Below, piece by piece: positions 36,700 through 47,959 of a stretch of DNA of 64,000 nucleotides (the stretch's first letter is position 1; each line of letters opens with the position of its first letter). The notes below the pieces were generated by a model, which saw nothing but the letters and a program-made list of their open reading frames with translations, did no database searches and was not told the origin of the DNA. The position numbers were made by a program, and so were the translations under genes. The stretch lies in NCBI GenBank assembly GCA_047967505.1, contig CM106541.1. The stretch is one strand, 5' to 3'. The DNA comes from Dipteris shenzhenensis. Its lineage: Eukaryota > Polypodiophyta > Polypodiopsida > Gleicheniales.

Positions 36700-36895
36700 G
36701 AACGACGTTATTTGATGTCATTGGGTTCAAACCAATTCTAGGAACCAACTTAAATAACGTCATTGGGTTCAAACCAATTCTAGGAACCAACTTATCAACG
36801 ATGATAAGCCACAAGCACAAAGATGAGATTGGGTTCAAACCAATTGTAGGAACCAACTTATCAACGATGATAGACCACAAGCACAAAGATGAGAT
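36700..36895. repeat. Local repeats between LINE and tRNA-Ile
   Basis: TTGGGTTCAAACCAATT(C/G)TAGGAACCAACTTA-like units occur at about 36720, 36762 and 36827, and ATCAACGATGATA with CCACAAGCACAAAGATGAGA occurs twice. The pattern is a local expansion different from that in copy 1. Confidence 0.9.
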
Positions 36896-36956
36896 AGACA
36901 AAATGCAAACATAATATGCATTGCATACAGGTCATGTATGCCACTGATTGTCAAAA

Positions 36957-37030
36957 TGGCCTGTGCAGGTTTCGAACCTGCGACCTTCGCGTTATTAGCA
37001 CGACGCTCTAACCAACTGAGCTAACAGGCC
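36957..37030 (-). tRNA. tRNA-Ile(AAU), intact
   Basis: Minus-strand cloverleaf of 74 bases: acceptor GGCCTGT pairing ACAGGCC, discriminator A, D arm with AGTTGGTTA, anticodon stem TCGTG/CGCGA around loop CTAATAA (anticodon AAT, read as IAU), variable loop AGGTC, T arm GCAGG-TTCGAAA-CCTGC. All stems pair. A TTTT transcription stop follows directly. A box and B box (GGTTCGAA) are conserved. Decodes AUU and AUC isoleucine codons. No intron and no encoded CCA. Confidence 0.96.
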
Positions 37031-37110
37031 CATCTGTATACCTGTCTGTTTATTTTCCTATTAATCTATACTAAATTTTAGATCGCGTGAGGGCGATACA
37101 ACTTCCTGCT

Positions 37111-37943
37111 GGGTGTTGACAGCTTCCTCAGGTCCTGTTCTCACTGCAGGTGAAGCCCTTATGATTTTTAACAAACTTTCCTTACAAATTTCAATGGATC
37201 TCACGAATTTGGCTCTGTAGAGTATAGTATCAAAGCTATTTTTGTGAGATCTACTTTATATCACATTTGCCCGGTTGGAATGAGACTCGCCGTTTCAACA
37301 ACCATGTAAGCAGGCGAAAATGATAGATAACCGTCGTATATGCAAATCAATGCGTGATAAGACAGGAGGCGGAGACAGACAGAGAGGAAACTGGACAAAA
37401 ACATAAAGGGTATATGAGACATCTGTGCAATCGTCAAAAATACATCCATCAAAACATTTGGGACGCACTAATCCTTAGAGACTTTGTGTAGCTGGCTGAA
37501 GCAAAGATGTGATGAGGTTGTAAGACAAAGGTTTTACGAGGAGAAGCGTCTCCGTTGTTGAGGTTGAGAAAGGCAATTCAATGGGATGTCATGTCTTCTG
37601 TATAAGAGAAGTAGTCCACAGAATTAGCCTTTTCATTTGTGTTAGCAACCAGCCGCGATTATACAGGTTATAAGTTCCCTGTCTTCCTCACTAATCCTCA
37701 CGCAAAGTGGAGTATAATTTACGGCTTGCAAAAGAAAGAAGCATCCCTTGGATCCCGAAACTCCCACCTCGCAAAACCTTATCTTTGACTCTATTTCAGT
37801 AGGTGAAACCTATAAAGATCGAGGTTTATGCATGAGTAAAGGCCACATTCAATGATCTCAAAAGAGTCTAGTTAGAGTACTCAAAGGTAGCCGTCATGAA
37901 GATCAAGGTCTTATCTAGTCATTTCATGTCCTCTAGCCCAAGG

Positions 37944-37990
<47 letters not shown>

Positions 37991-38424
37991 CCGTCATGAA
38001 GATCAAGGTCTTATCTAGTCATTTCATGTCCTGTAGCCCAAAGAGAGAGAGAGAGAGAGAGAAGGAGGAGGAGGTGGGGTGGGCAATTCCTACTGGACAC
38101 AAACAACCTCAAGGCATTAGTATTTTTCTAATAAGTTTAACTCACTAGATTTTTGTAATTCCTAGTAATTTAAACTTATTACATCAAAGGAGGTGAAGTT
38201 AAAATTAGTGACAAAAATACATATGTGGCCATATACAGTAGAGATGGCATATACTTAATATCTTTACTTGGACGAATAACATGCTTTTTCTAGAAGGCAA
38301 TTTTCATACCAAGCACAATTACCAACTTTGAGGCCAATACCATACCTCTTGTACAAAGGGAAAGGTGTGAAAACCCACCAATATTTTATCATTTGTTAAA
38401 TTGGACACTTACAAACCAAGTAAC
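37111..38424. other. No gene recognised; low-copy-looking DNA with GA microsatellites
   Basis: No domain found in the short open frames. The region holds the duplicated GA-repeat block annotated separately. Confidence 0.4.
37890..38064. repeat. Tandem duplication carrying (GA)n microsatellites
   Basis: CCGTCATGAAGATCAAGGTC through TCATGTCCTCTAGCCCAA (about 50 bp) occurs at about 37891 and 37991. Each copy is followed by a (GA)n tract (37947-37990 and 38043-38062). Confidence 0.95.
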
Positions 38425-38613
38425 TGTCAAAGAATGTAAGATCGTGCTAAACCTAATGCAACTAGATGAGCACAAGAACTACGGAGGCTCAAAGCATTGA
38501 AGAAACTCCATGAAAGAGATGATGAGAAACTATGAATCAAACTATTTCAAATCTATGCTTTTGGAATGCAAGAGATAGGCTTCTTATAGAGATAGCCTTT
38601 TGAATAGTCAACA
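38425..38613 (-). repeat. 3' LTR of the minus-strand element
   Basis: 189 bp, matching 40442-40627 through GGAGGCTCAAAGCA, AACTATGAATCAA, AAGAGATAGGCTTCTTATAG and AGTCAACA. Confidence 0.85.
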
Positions 38614-40422
38614 CTTGTGGGATCCTCCGATCCACATCTCTCCTTGTGGATATCCTCAATCTGCATCTCCGCATCATGTAGTCCACATCCTAGGGTGGCT
38701 ACTTTAATTCTTTCCTATACCATACCTTAGCCTTTAATCTATGTGCTCATGGCACCATACCTTAGCCTTTAATCTATATGCTCATGGCACGGTCAAATGT
38801 GAGTTTACATTCCATCACCTCCCCTTAGTGCATGCATTGCTACTTAAGGTCATCAAGTGTGGGTATTACATGGCTACTCTCACGTGGTCAGGTTTGATTT
38901 ACAAACATATGGGATGAAGGTGGCAAGGTTGTTGCTTCTCAATGCTTGATGTCGATGGCGTTCGCTTCTTTGCTTGATGTAGCTTGATGCATGATGCTTT
39001 GTTCTTCCTGTGCCTTTAATGCTTTATGTGTGGATGCCATGTTCTGTGCTATGGTCATCTCATGCACTTGAGCTTTTGGCATGCTTATGACAGCAATGTG
39101 TGCATTAATGCTTTGATTTGTCATTTGTTGCTCGAAAAGACAATCACTTTTCCTTTTTGGAGCGTGTGCAAATTCCTCCTGGAGTGCAAGTTACGGCTTG
39201 TTGAAGTTTTGATTGAGAAATGGCCCTTCATGATGTGGCATATGAAGTCAGATGCTGCTAGACTGAGTTAACTCAAGGCTAGATAAACTTAACCATGGTC
39301 CAACTAAACCAAGCAGCTGAACCTAACTATACAATTAACCAAGGTTTAACTTAACCACAGTTAGTTTGACCATCTTATTTGCCATGTGGCATTTCCACGT
39401 GGCCTAAGGTAATAGCCTTGGAGAAGAACTTTGAGGTGACGATGGTGATGTAGAGGAGGTGCTGGTGAATTTGGACTAAAGGATGGCAATGCAGAGGAGG
39501 TGCTGGCGAATTCAAAGTCCTTCTTCACCAATGGAGGTTTGATGCGCACTGCTTGTGTGCTGCTCTTGTGGGTCTGGTGGCTGGAGGCTTTTTTGTGCTT
39601 TCATTCTTCTACCTCTGCGTCCATCTAATTGCGTTCATCTTACAAGGTGATTTGCTTGGAGGCTCCCCGATGCCGTTGGTGGTGGGTCATTGAAAACCCT
39701 GGTGCAAAGAATGAGACGTGGCTGGAGAGAAGATGGGCTTACAAGCCGTTGTTGTGCAGCCACAAAGCCAGGAGCCAGGAGAGCCACAGAAGTCTACAGT
39801 TGTTTGTTTGGAGCCGATTGACGGTGTAGGGCTGGTAGAGGACATAGAGTTTGCCGTGTTAGAGAGAAGGCTTAACTGAGGAGCTTTGGTTGGCATTGTC
39901 ATTACTGAGTTCGTTTATTTAGAGGTGGAGGGGCTTCCCGTATGCCTAGGACTGATGTATGTGGTTGATAACGAACTACTACTATGTAGAGCTTTGGCAT
40001 TGTTGACGAGTCCCGCTTCTTGTCCTGCCGATTGGGCTACTAGTAGGCTTTAGTCCTCTACTAGATGATGTAGATTGCAGTCGCCTTTGCATGGCTATGT
40101 GCTCAATCCATTGCTTTGATGGAGCTTGGAAGTGCTAGTAGGTCGCTTAATTGTAGAGGGATGGGATGCCTTAGATAGATCCGCCTTAGTGGAGTCACAT
40201 TGGACTGAAGGTGCTGAAACTGTTAGTTTGACTGAGGCTTTCAACTGTGGGAGGATTGCTCACTGGACTCATCATAGACTAGGATAGAGATATAGTCTCT
40301 CTAGAACATTATTCACACTCTCTCTAATCCCTTTCTCCAAGATCTCTCAAGAAGTTGCTCTCATAAAAGAATGACGAAATGCACACTCATGAACTCCCTC
40401 AATCTCAATCTAGGCTTAGCTA

Positions 40423-40441
40423 AACCTATGCTCTCATATCA
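40423..40441 (-). other. Primer-binding site, iMet-like
   Basis: The minus strand reads TGATATGAGAGCATAGGTT against the iMet form TGGTATCAGAGC followed by GGTT. It abuts the LTR. Confidence 0.75.
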
Positions 40442-40627
40442 TGTCAGAGAATGTAAGATCATGCTAAACCTACTGCAACTAGATGAGCATAAGAACTATG
40501 GAGGCTCAAAGCAGAGAAACTCTATGAAAGAGATGCTAAGAAACTATGAATCAATCTATTTCAAATCTATCCTTTTGCAATACAAGAGATAGGCTTCTTA
40601 TAGAGATAGCCTTTTGAATAGTCAACA
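40442..40627 (-). repeat. 5' LTR of the minus-strand element
   Basis: 186 bp, with the primer-binding site adjacent at its left edge on the plus-strand map. Confidence 0.85.
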
Positions 40628-43018
40628 CTTGCATCAAGTTATGATGAAAATATGCATTGTTGTGGCAAAGTTGCAAATCTGCACTGCAAGGTGATGGTGG
40701 TAATAATGCAAAACACTTGACTTTTGATGTTATTATCTTGAGCAACAATGCACTATGACTGAAGTCCAACTGCCCTTTTTGACTTTACCCACTCATTTTT
40801 CCCATCCAACATTCATTCTTGCTCCTTTGACTTATTCCTCATTTTTCCATCCTACTCATTCTTGCCGTCTTACCCTCTAGTTATCTTGTTGTCTTATCCT
40901 CTTATCATCATTGCTCTAGCTAGCTTTCTTGCTCTCATGGATAAGTTTTATCTCTTGATTATACTTAGAGTTTTAGTTATCAAAATGGGACCGCCTCAAT
41001 GTGGAGACATTCTTGTAGTCTTTAGCTACTCTCCCTAGAGAGCATGTAGTGCTAGAGAGCAGATATTGAAGACTATTGGTTCACTAACCAGTTAGTGCTC
41101 CAATGGGAGCTTGACAGGTCCCTATGAACAATCATGGAGCTTGGCTCTTAACAATTTAGTGACACACACATCTTTGAAGTTTGAAATGGGTATGGAGCCC
41201 ATTAAGTACCACTAATCTCAAGAGAAGTTGAGCATGAGGCATCATAAAGTTCTATAGTTTGTGATAGTAGAGCCTCTATGGATCCATCATCAGAAGCTAA
41301 CTATAGGAGAGCATAGACTAAAATATAAAATGCCCTAAGATAATACCAAATTGAGTTATCTTAGTCTAACAATATAATATGCCATATCATAATACCAAAT
41401 TCTCTCCCACCTACCTAGTCTCCTACTCTCATATCTTCACAGCCTTCCTCAATCCCTATTTCCATGACACAAGCCAAGGGAGATGCATGTATTGCGATTG
41501 ATATTACAATTGGTGGTATTGTTGTAAACAATGCATCCAAAAAGATTTTTGGCAAAGTGTTGTGGGAGTTAGTCAATGTCCAATTTCAATACATCCCCAC
41601 ATTTAGCAGAAGTAAGTATATATTTTTTCAAATGTTTTAGCAATATTTTACTTTTTAAAAATATTTTGTTACAAGAATTCCAAAAAAAGCATTATCTAGC
41701 TAGAGAAAGAGTTCAAGGAAAGTTGGAGTACCATTGCACTTCTTGTAGAGATGTGAGAGCTCCTAAACCATAGGTGTGATCTAATGCAAGTAACTTTAGA
41801 TACATTCAAATAGTCTTTGTTGTATTTAACTACTCCGAATTCCTTCTTGTTTAGAGTTGCATCTCTTTTTCCCATTACTCACATAATGCATTCCCTTTCA
41901 CTGCCCATCTTGTTCACATTCTGTTGATTTGTATTGATAAACTTGGAGAGAGAGAGAGGGGGGGGGGATCTTTGCTACACATAGGGTTAACTACATATAG
42001 CAAGCATATACATGATAATATCATGGGTTTTATCATAATAAACAAGAGGGAATACCTATATCTCCTCAAGATGTATCTTGATCTCTTGCCTCATGGTTGA
42101 CTCATAAGAGGATTTTTGCATACACTCAATTGGATGGTTTGGATATAGGATATTCTTAATATGCTTGTTGCCATTAGAGACAAACGTGGCATCATGGTCA
42201 TCCATGAATACAAAACTCTGGTCATTAGGAAATAGAATTGATGACATTTAGCAACTCATTGTGTGTGATCTCTCCACAATGGGACTTTGTTGCACATTGA
42301 GGTTGGTAATACACCATCTATATACAACATGCTTGCTTTAGATTGGATGTAGTTTGTATTGGGAAGGGGAGAATTTTGGCTTATACAAACACATTCCAAT
42401 GGAATGTGTGATGGTTGTACTAGTGGAATGTGTGGATACACCATAAATAGTCACCCAAGCAAGGGAACCATGAGAGAATTTTATAAATGTGTGACTCAAG
42501 AGCAAAGAAACCAAGACTGGACCATGGACTAAAAGAGAGACAATAAGTTTAGAACTAAAAAGGGGTTTGAGAGAGGGATGAGAAACACAATCGATACTTT
42601 AGTGTATGAGGGTAGGGGAGAGTAAGAGAGGGTTGTTGGATACAAGGCTACTAAGAGAGGGTTAAGAGGGGACAAGGTGGCGCTACCTTCATGTGGACCT
42701 CTAAGATCTCCAAGATACTATCTTGTACCTCCTCCTAGTGCCTTCTAGAATTGTCATTCTGGGTGCTCTTTGTGAGCTTCAATGCATTCCAAGACTCACT
42801 GGATGGATCCTTCAATGGAGGATAAATGTCCCCTTTATAGAGGTGAGGGTTGGTTGCCTCTAGCCCCTCCAATGCCACATAGGCTTCCAACCTTTGCATG
42901 TTAGTCTTCATTGTCTCTAGCGAACTCCATTATCTAGGGGCTGGAGATTCTCTACAACATGGGCCATGATATTCATAGACCATTGGATAATCTAGTGGTA
43001 TAACCATCTCTCTTGTAG
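40628..43018. other. No recognisable gene
   Basis: AT-rich. A short duplication around TAATACCAAATT occurs near 41343 and 41391, and a G run (GGGGGGGGG) near 41960. Open frames at 42056-42247 and 42256-42444 show no motif. Confidence 0.45.
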
Positions 43019-43775
43019 GGGCACAAGTTGGTAGCCTACAATTTGTGGTCAAAACTAGTACCTCCCATGGTTTCAGTGGGAAAATTCATGGTTTTATCTT
43101 ATGGTTGGATGAGCCATGGTTTTGGTAGCTATGGTTAGGGTACATACATTTAGCAATCCATGGTTTTCCATGTAACTAAAGTATATGGTCTTAGTTCCAA
43201 TGTATCCAAACTGAATACTTAGGCCATGTAACCAATTTAGATAGACTTAGTTCCATCCAACCAAACTAGGTGAACATTGTTCCTATCCAACAAAACTAGG
43301 TCTAGGTTTCCCCAATCAAAGTTTCCAGCCTTACACCATAAAATAAGGATTTTCCTTCTTTTCCAATGGCAAGCTAAGCTAATGCTATCTCCCAAAGCCT
43401 TGACAAATGTCTAGTGCAGCATTAACCAAATTTTTTTCCTTCTAGACTTTGGCTAGGATTTGGTTAGATATCCTTCATGAGCACATGTCTTTTCAATATC
43501 AAATCCTTGCCCTTATGGTATTATCTACCTTTCCCTAGGAGATGGCCATTGTATGTCCTAACATGGATCATGACTTATGCAATACAATGAATTAATCTTA
43601 TGTAATCACTCTTCTCAGTTTCTATATTTGTTTAGACATATACAATATTTGCACCCTCAAGCACCCATTGTGGATCTCCATCGCACATATAGATGGCCAT
43701 ACTAGCACTAGCTATACATGGTTTTCATTAGCTATATATGGTCTTCATACCAGCAACTCAATGGATTAAAGATTC
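43019..43775. repeat. Long direct repeat of unknown class, left copy
   Basis: Matches about 46111-46970: GCACAAGTTG(G/A)TAGCC(T/C)ACAATTTG at the left, then CAATCCATG(G/A)TTTTCCA, CATCCAAC(C/T)A(A/G)ACTAGGTGAAC, TCAAATCCTTGCCCTT, ACATGGATCATG and CAACTCAATGGA at the right. Divergence is considerable, with indels. Confidence 0.75.
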
Positions 43776-46110
43776 CTTGTGTGATTTTCTTCATGCTAGG
43801 AGACTTTGCTAGATGTTACCACTAGAGTTTCATTGAGGACGAATAAAGGCTTTTAGCTTAAATCAAAATGCTTGCAAATCAAGCATTGGCATGTTGTTAG
43901 ATTGCTTCTAACAATGTAGAACTATATTCCATCCCTAATTATTTATTGAATTCTCACTTCAATTCAAGTTCTAGCACACAAGGTTCTATGGATTTTTAGC
44001 TAAAATCCAAATGCTTGGTAAGAATAAACATCAACACACTGGAAGATTGTTCTCAAACATTGCATGGAATTGCTTCTTTGTGAGCATAACAGTATTGAGA
44101 AAAACTCTTTTTGAAAAGAAACACTATCTATAGAATGTCATAAAGCCCAATATAGTGTTCAAATAGAGTTTTAAGTTTTTTTATATTTAGGTTATGTTTA
44201 AAGATTTTCATAAATCCCAATGAACTAATATGAGGTTAACGTTAATTTTTGGATTGTATTAGTCTTTAAGAACTTTACTTCTCACAATGCATGTTTGGGT
44301 CATTTTAGCATAGTTGCCAAGGAAAATCATTTTTAGGATGCTTATCAGCCATCCCCTTCTAGCATATGGCCAAGCATTTTGGCAACCACTTTGGATTTCC
44401 TTTATCTAGCTCTAGATGTTAGCCATGGCTACTATAAGATCCATTAGTTGTCATCCCCTATTGGATTCACCTATGGCCGTCTAACTATTTTGATGGTCAC
44501 GTTATCTAGCACTCGGATAGATATTTGAGAATTTTTCAATGTTTTCCAAACATGAATTCCCTTTATCAATGTACAACATCCTCTAAAGATTCATTCTTTT
44601 CTAGCATTCTTTATCTTTACTACCTTATAGCTCAGGGGATTGGTCGTTTTCTCTCGATCATACACCCATATTAGTTGTGTGGCATCACTTGAATGCTTAG
44701 TTTAACATTCATTCTCTTCTGGTATTAGTTATTCCAAACCCTCAAATAGGATCACTTGGATTCTTACTTTTAACTATGGCATAACCTCTATCATGTCAGC
44801 TAGGATTATCCCTTTAACAACTCTTGCTCAACCACAAGGTCCAGTCAGGACCTTGCACAAGGCTGAATAGCCTATATATGTTACTAATTTTTTTGTTGTA
44901 CCACTTAGTTGCTTAAGTGTTAACCATGATGTCTATCCTTTGGTAACCCTACAATGCTCGTGCATTCCCATGCTTAAACAACAATTATCATGTCAAAGTT
45001 TACTAAATCTTTGGGAATCGTACATTTTTGTTTATTCACTTAGCATGTTGCCATGCTTAGTGTCTCTAAACATGAAATTTATGGGAAATTTTTAGTGGCT
45101 CTTGAACTTCACATTCCAACCATGTTTGCTACACTAGAACATAAAAATTCAAAGCACCAAGATGTGTGCATCATCTTTTGATGCTTGGGCAAAACAAGCA
45201 TAACTAGTGGGATCATTAGATAAGTTTGTAGGTCATATCTCTTGTTGTATCCCTATTTCCTACCTAAAGCTAGGTGATATCCGTATGTTTATATCCTTTT
45301 TTTAATGAGATCTCAATCTAACCCAGTTCCTAAATCTCAGCTTGCCCCATTTCTTTAGTCATGCTATATTATGGCAAGTCGGCATTCAATGATGAACCAA
45401 ATTCATTAATGGCATAACATAGCAATGAGGTATCATATGGACAATGTTCCTTCTCACCAAATGACGTGTTTCTACCATTATGGGTCCCTCCTCAAGTAGG
45501 ATGTTTCACACCACCCTTGGGTATTTGTACTACGGATCCCTCTTGCATGCTTAGGCACTATCTTGCAAACCTTCGCCTCTCACACTAGGGTGTTTTTACT
45601 AGCCTCCTTGCTTAGTAGAATCATGTCACCTTGCAAACATAACTTGTATCACAAGTTTTAGTCCTAGAAGGGCATCACAAACCCTCCCTCTTCTTTTTAA
45701 AAGCAATAACAATTAATAATTTATTTGCTTTCTTTTTCAAATAGGAAAGTCCATTCCTATATCAATGAAAAAGATTTAAGAAAACAATGCACTTTCTTAT
45801 TTATTTTTGATGTATTATACCTTAAATACTTGATAGACCTTCTTTTACGTGTAATTTTTGGTTGAAAAATAACATAATTATTTCATAGTTAGCCTAGTTG
45901 TTGTTCTGAGCCCACATTGCTACCCATAATTTGGGAACATGAGTTTATAAAACCTTGATTTTGTAATAATCAAACTGAATTGATCACATCATACCTAGTA
46001 GTTAGCCTTATCCATTTACATCCCAACTAGTAGTTAGCCTTATCTAGTCGGATAAGTCATTGGTTAGCACATCAATTTGACTAACTGATTAGTTCATCTT
46101 ATGTATTTAG
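43776..46110. other. Sequence between the long direct repeats; no gene seen
   Basis: 2.3 kb without recognisable coding content. If the flanking repeats are old LTRs this would be the interior of a non-autonomous element, but no primer site or polypurine tract was found at the expected places. Confidence 0.4.
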
Positions 46111-46970
46111 CACACAAGTTGATAGCCCACAATTTGGTCAAAACAAGTTACCTCCTATGGCTTTGGTTGGGAAAATTACTGGCTTTGGCTCATGGTTTTG
46201 GTATGGTTCAAGTACATAGATTTAACAATCCATGATTTTCCAAGGAGCTGAATCGAATGGGCTTAGTTCTAATGTAACAAAACTAAATGAAAATAGTTCA
46301 AGATTTGCATATGAACTCCATGGCCGAGATTTGCATATGAACTAAATGAACATAATTCATGTAACCAACCTAGATGGACTTCGTTTCCATCCAACTAGAC
46401 TAGGTGAACTTGGTTCCCATCCAACAAAATTTTTATTCAATTTCAACCTTCCCATGATGACCCATTTACATGTGATTATGTGAATTATCAATGGTTCCCA
46501 TTTACATAAGTGTCTCCATTGGAAAGCTAGACTATTTGTGTCTCGTAAAGCCTTGGCATATGTTTAGTGTAGCATTAAACAAATGATTCTTCTAGCCTTT
46601 GTCTAGGATTTGAATTCATAGAATTCATGAGAATATAACTCTTTATTATCAAATCCTTGCCCTTCTTATTGCTATGTCTACCTTTCCCTAAGACATGGGC
46701 ATTACATGTCCAGACATGGATCATGGCTTACTTATGTAATATAATGAATAAAAGATTATATGTCACTCTTCTCATTATCTATATCTATTTAGAGCATATA
46801 GAAGAGTTATACCATCAAGTACCCATCGTGAAACTTCATAGCAGCATTGCCATTCTATATGATACCATCAAGTACCCATCATGGAACTTCATAGCAGCAT
46901 TGCCATTCCACATATAGATGCACATACTAGTTGCATATGGTCCTCATACCAACAACTCAATGGAATAAAG
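46111..46970. repeat. Long direct repeat of unknown class, right copy
   Basis: Counterpart of 43019-43775. It contains an extra tandem duplication of about 52 bp at 46811-46915 (ATACCATCAAGTACCCATC heading each unit) and a small duplication of AGATTTGCATATGAACT near 46296 and 46328. Confidence 0.75.
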
Positions 46971-47058
46971 TCACCTAATGCAATTTTTGCTATACTAATC
47001 TTCACCCATCGTCAAGATTTGCATATGAACTCCATGGTCAAGATTTGCATATCAACTC

Positions 47059-47721
47059 CATGTGTAAGGGTAACCTTAACCCTTACTGGATGTAAATGTA
47101 TGGTTATGAAACCATGCATGTAGCATGTTTTCTTATTGTTGCTACTCCAACTAGCTTTCCCATTGTTTCTTTGATAGCTTTTTGTTCGGGTGCTAGCTAT
47201 TTTGTTGCTTCTCGGATGGGTGTTGCTTTCATTGCTTTGTCATAGGGGTCTGACTCATCTAACTCTCACCTGTCAAACTCTTGCCTATGATGCATCTGAC
47301 CTTTAGCCAGTGGCCGCCCTTGATGCAACTTAAATGGTAGTACCATTGAAAGCTGGGTATCTATGTAGTCGTTGTCCAAGGTGTTGGGTGTCATTAATTC
47401 TAAAGGCTTGGCTGCACATTTGTGGATGATCATTGGCAAGGTTTGTATTTGAAAAGCATGCAACATTGTTGTAAAGGTGATTAGTTGTAGAAGTTAAACT
47501 ACCTTTTACAACTCAATTGTATAAGATGTTGAGTCAATCAAGTCTTTATTGAAATGAGTATGTTCCTTTCTAAAGTATTTCTGGTGTTTTGCTTGTTTTA
47601 TTATTCACACTTGTATCTTTCAACAGTCTAATGTCCCTATCTATTGTATAAAGTTCAAAGTTGTACTTGTTTTAGACGAGAACCTCCGTACACATAGTTA
47701 ACTAGGGAAACAGGGTTAACA
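47059..47721 (+). repeat. Candidate 5' LTR of a Ty3-type element
   Basis: Ends in GGGTTAACA, followed at once by CTTTGGCGACCACAAT, which looks like the primer-binding site layout of plant Ty3 elements (TTTGGCG...). A start at TGTAAGGGTAACC (about 47059) is a guess based on TG. No matching second LTR found in the window, so only the right edge is supported. Confidence 0.4.
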
Positions 47722-47959
47722 CTTTGGCGACCACAATTTTCATAAGAAATTACATGGTTCATGTCTATACAGGATGCACATTGTCTCCATTGCAAATGAT
47801 GGCATTATATTGAGCTTTTTATTTTTGGAGTTGCCAGCTATAGCTCTTTTTTCATAAGACAATCCTCCCAAGGATTCATTGTCCTCCTTCCCTTACTCTG
47901 CTAACCAAAACTTAGGAATTATCTCCATTACACCACTGTATCTTCCCCCAATTTAGTTT

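Larger units (their letters stand above)
33486..37110. repeat. Segmental duplication, copy 2
   Basis: Collinear match to 18103-21655. Here the LINE continues beyond the left edge into its reverse transcriptase, so the duplication boundary at 33486 lies inside the LINE. The right edge at about 37110 lies 80 bp past the tRNA gene. This copy looks less decayed and is probably nearer the donor state. Confidence 0.9.
38425..40627 (-). mobile_element. Short non-autonomous LTR retrotransposon, minus strand
   Basis: LTRs at 38425-38613 and 40442-40627 begin TGTCA(A/G)AGAATGTAAG and end ATAGTCAACA on the plus strand (TG...CA on either strand). The primer site is on the minus strand directly beside the right LTR: TGATATGAGAGCATAGGTT (40423-40441), close to the iMet site TGGTATCAGAGC. 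So the element runs right to left. The 1.8-kb interior has no coding capacity I recognise. It contains a 48-bp duplication near 39430-39510 and a 38-bp one near 38728-38790. No target-site duplication is visible (GTAAC against CTTGC). Confidence 0.8.

Noticed and set aside
43019-46970. Confident LTR retrotransposon call for the long direct repeats
   Set aside because: No primer site, polypurine tract or target duplication at the expected places on either strand.
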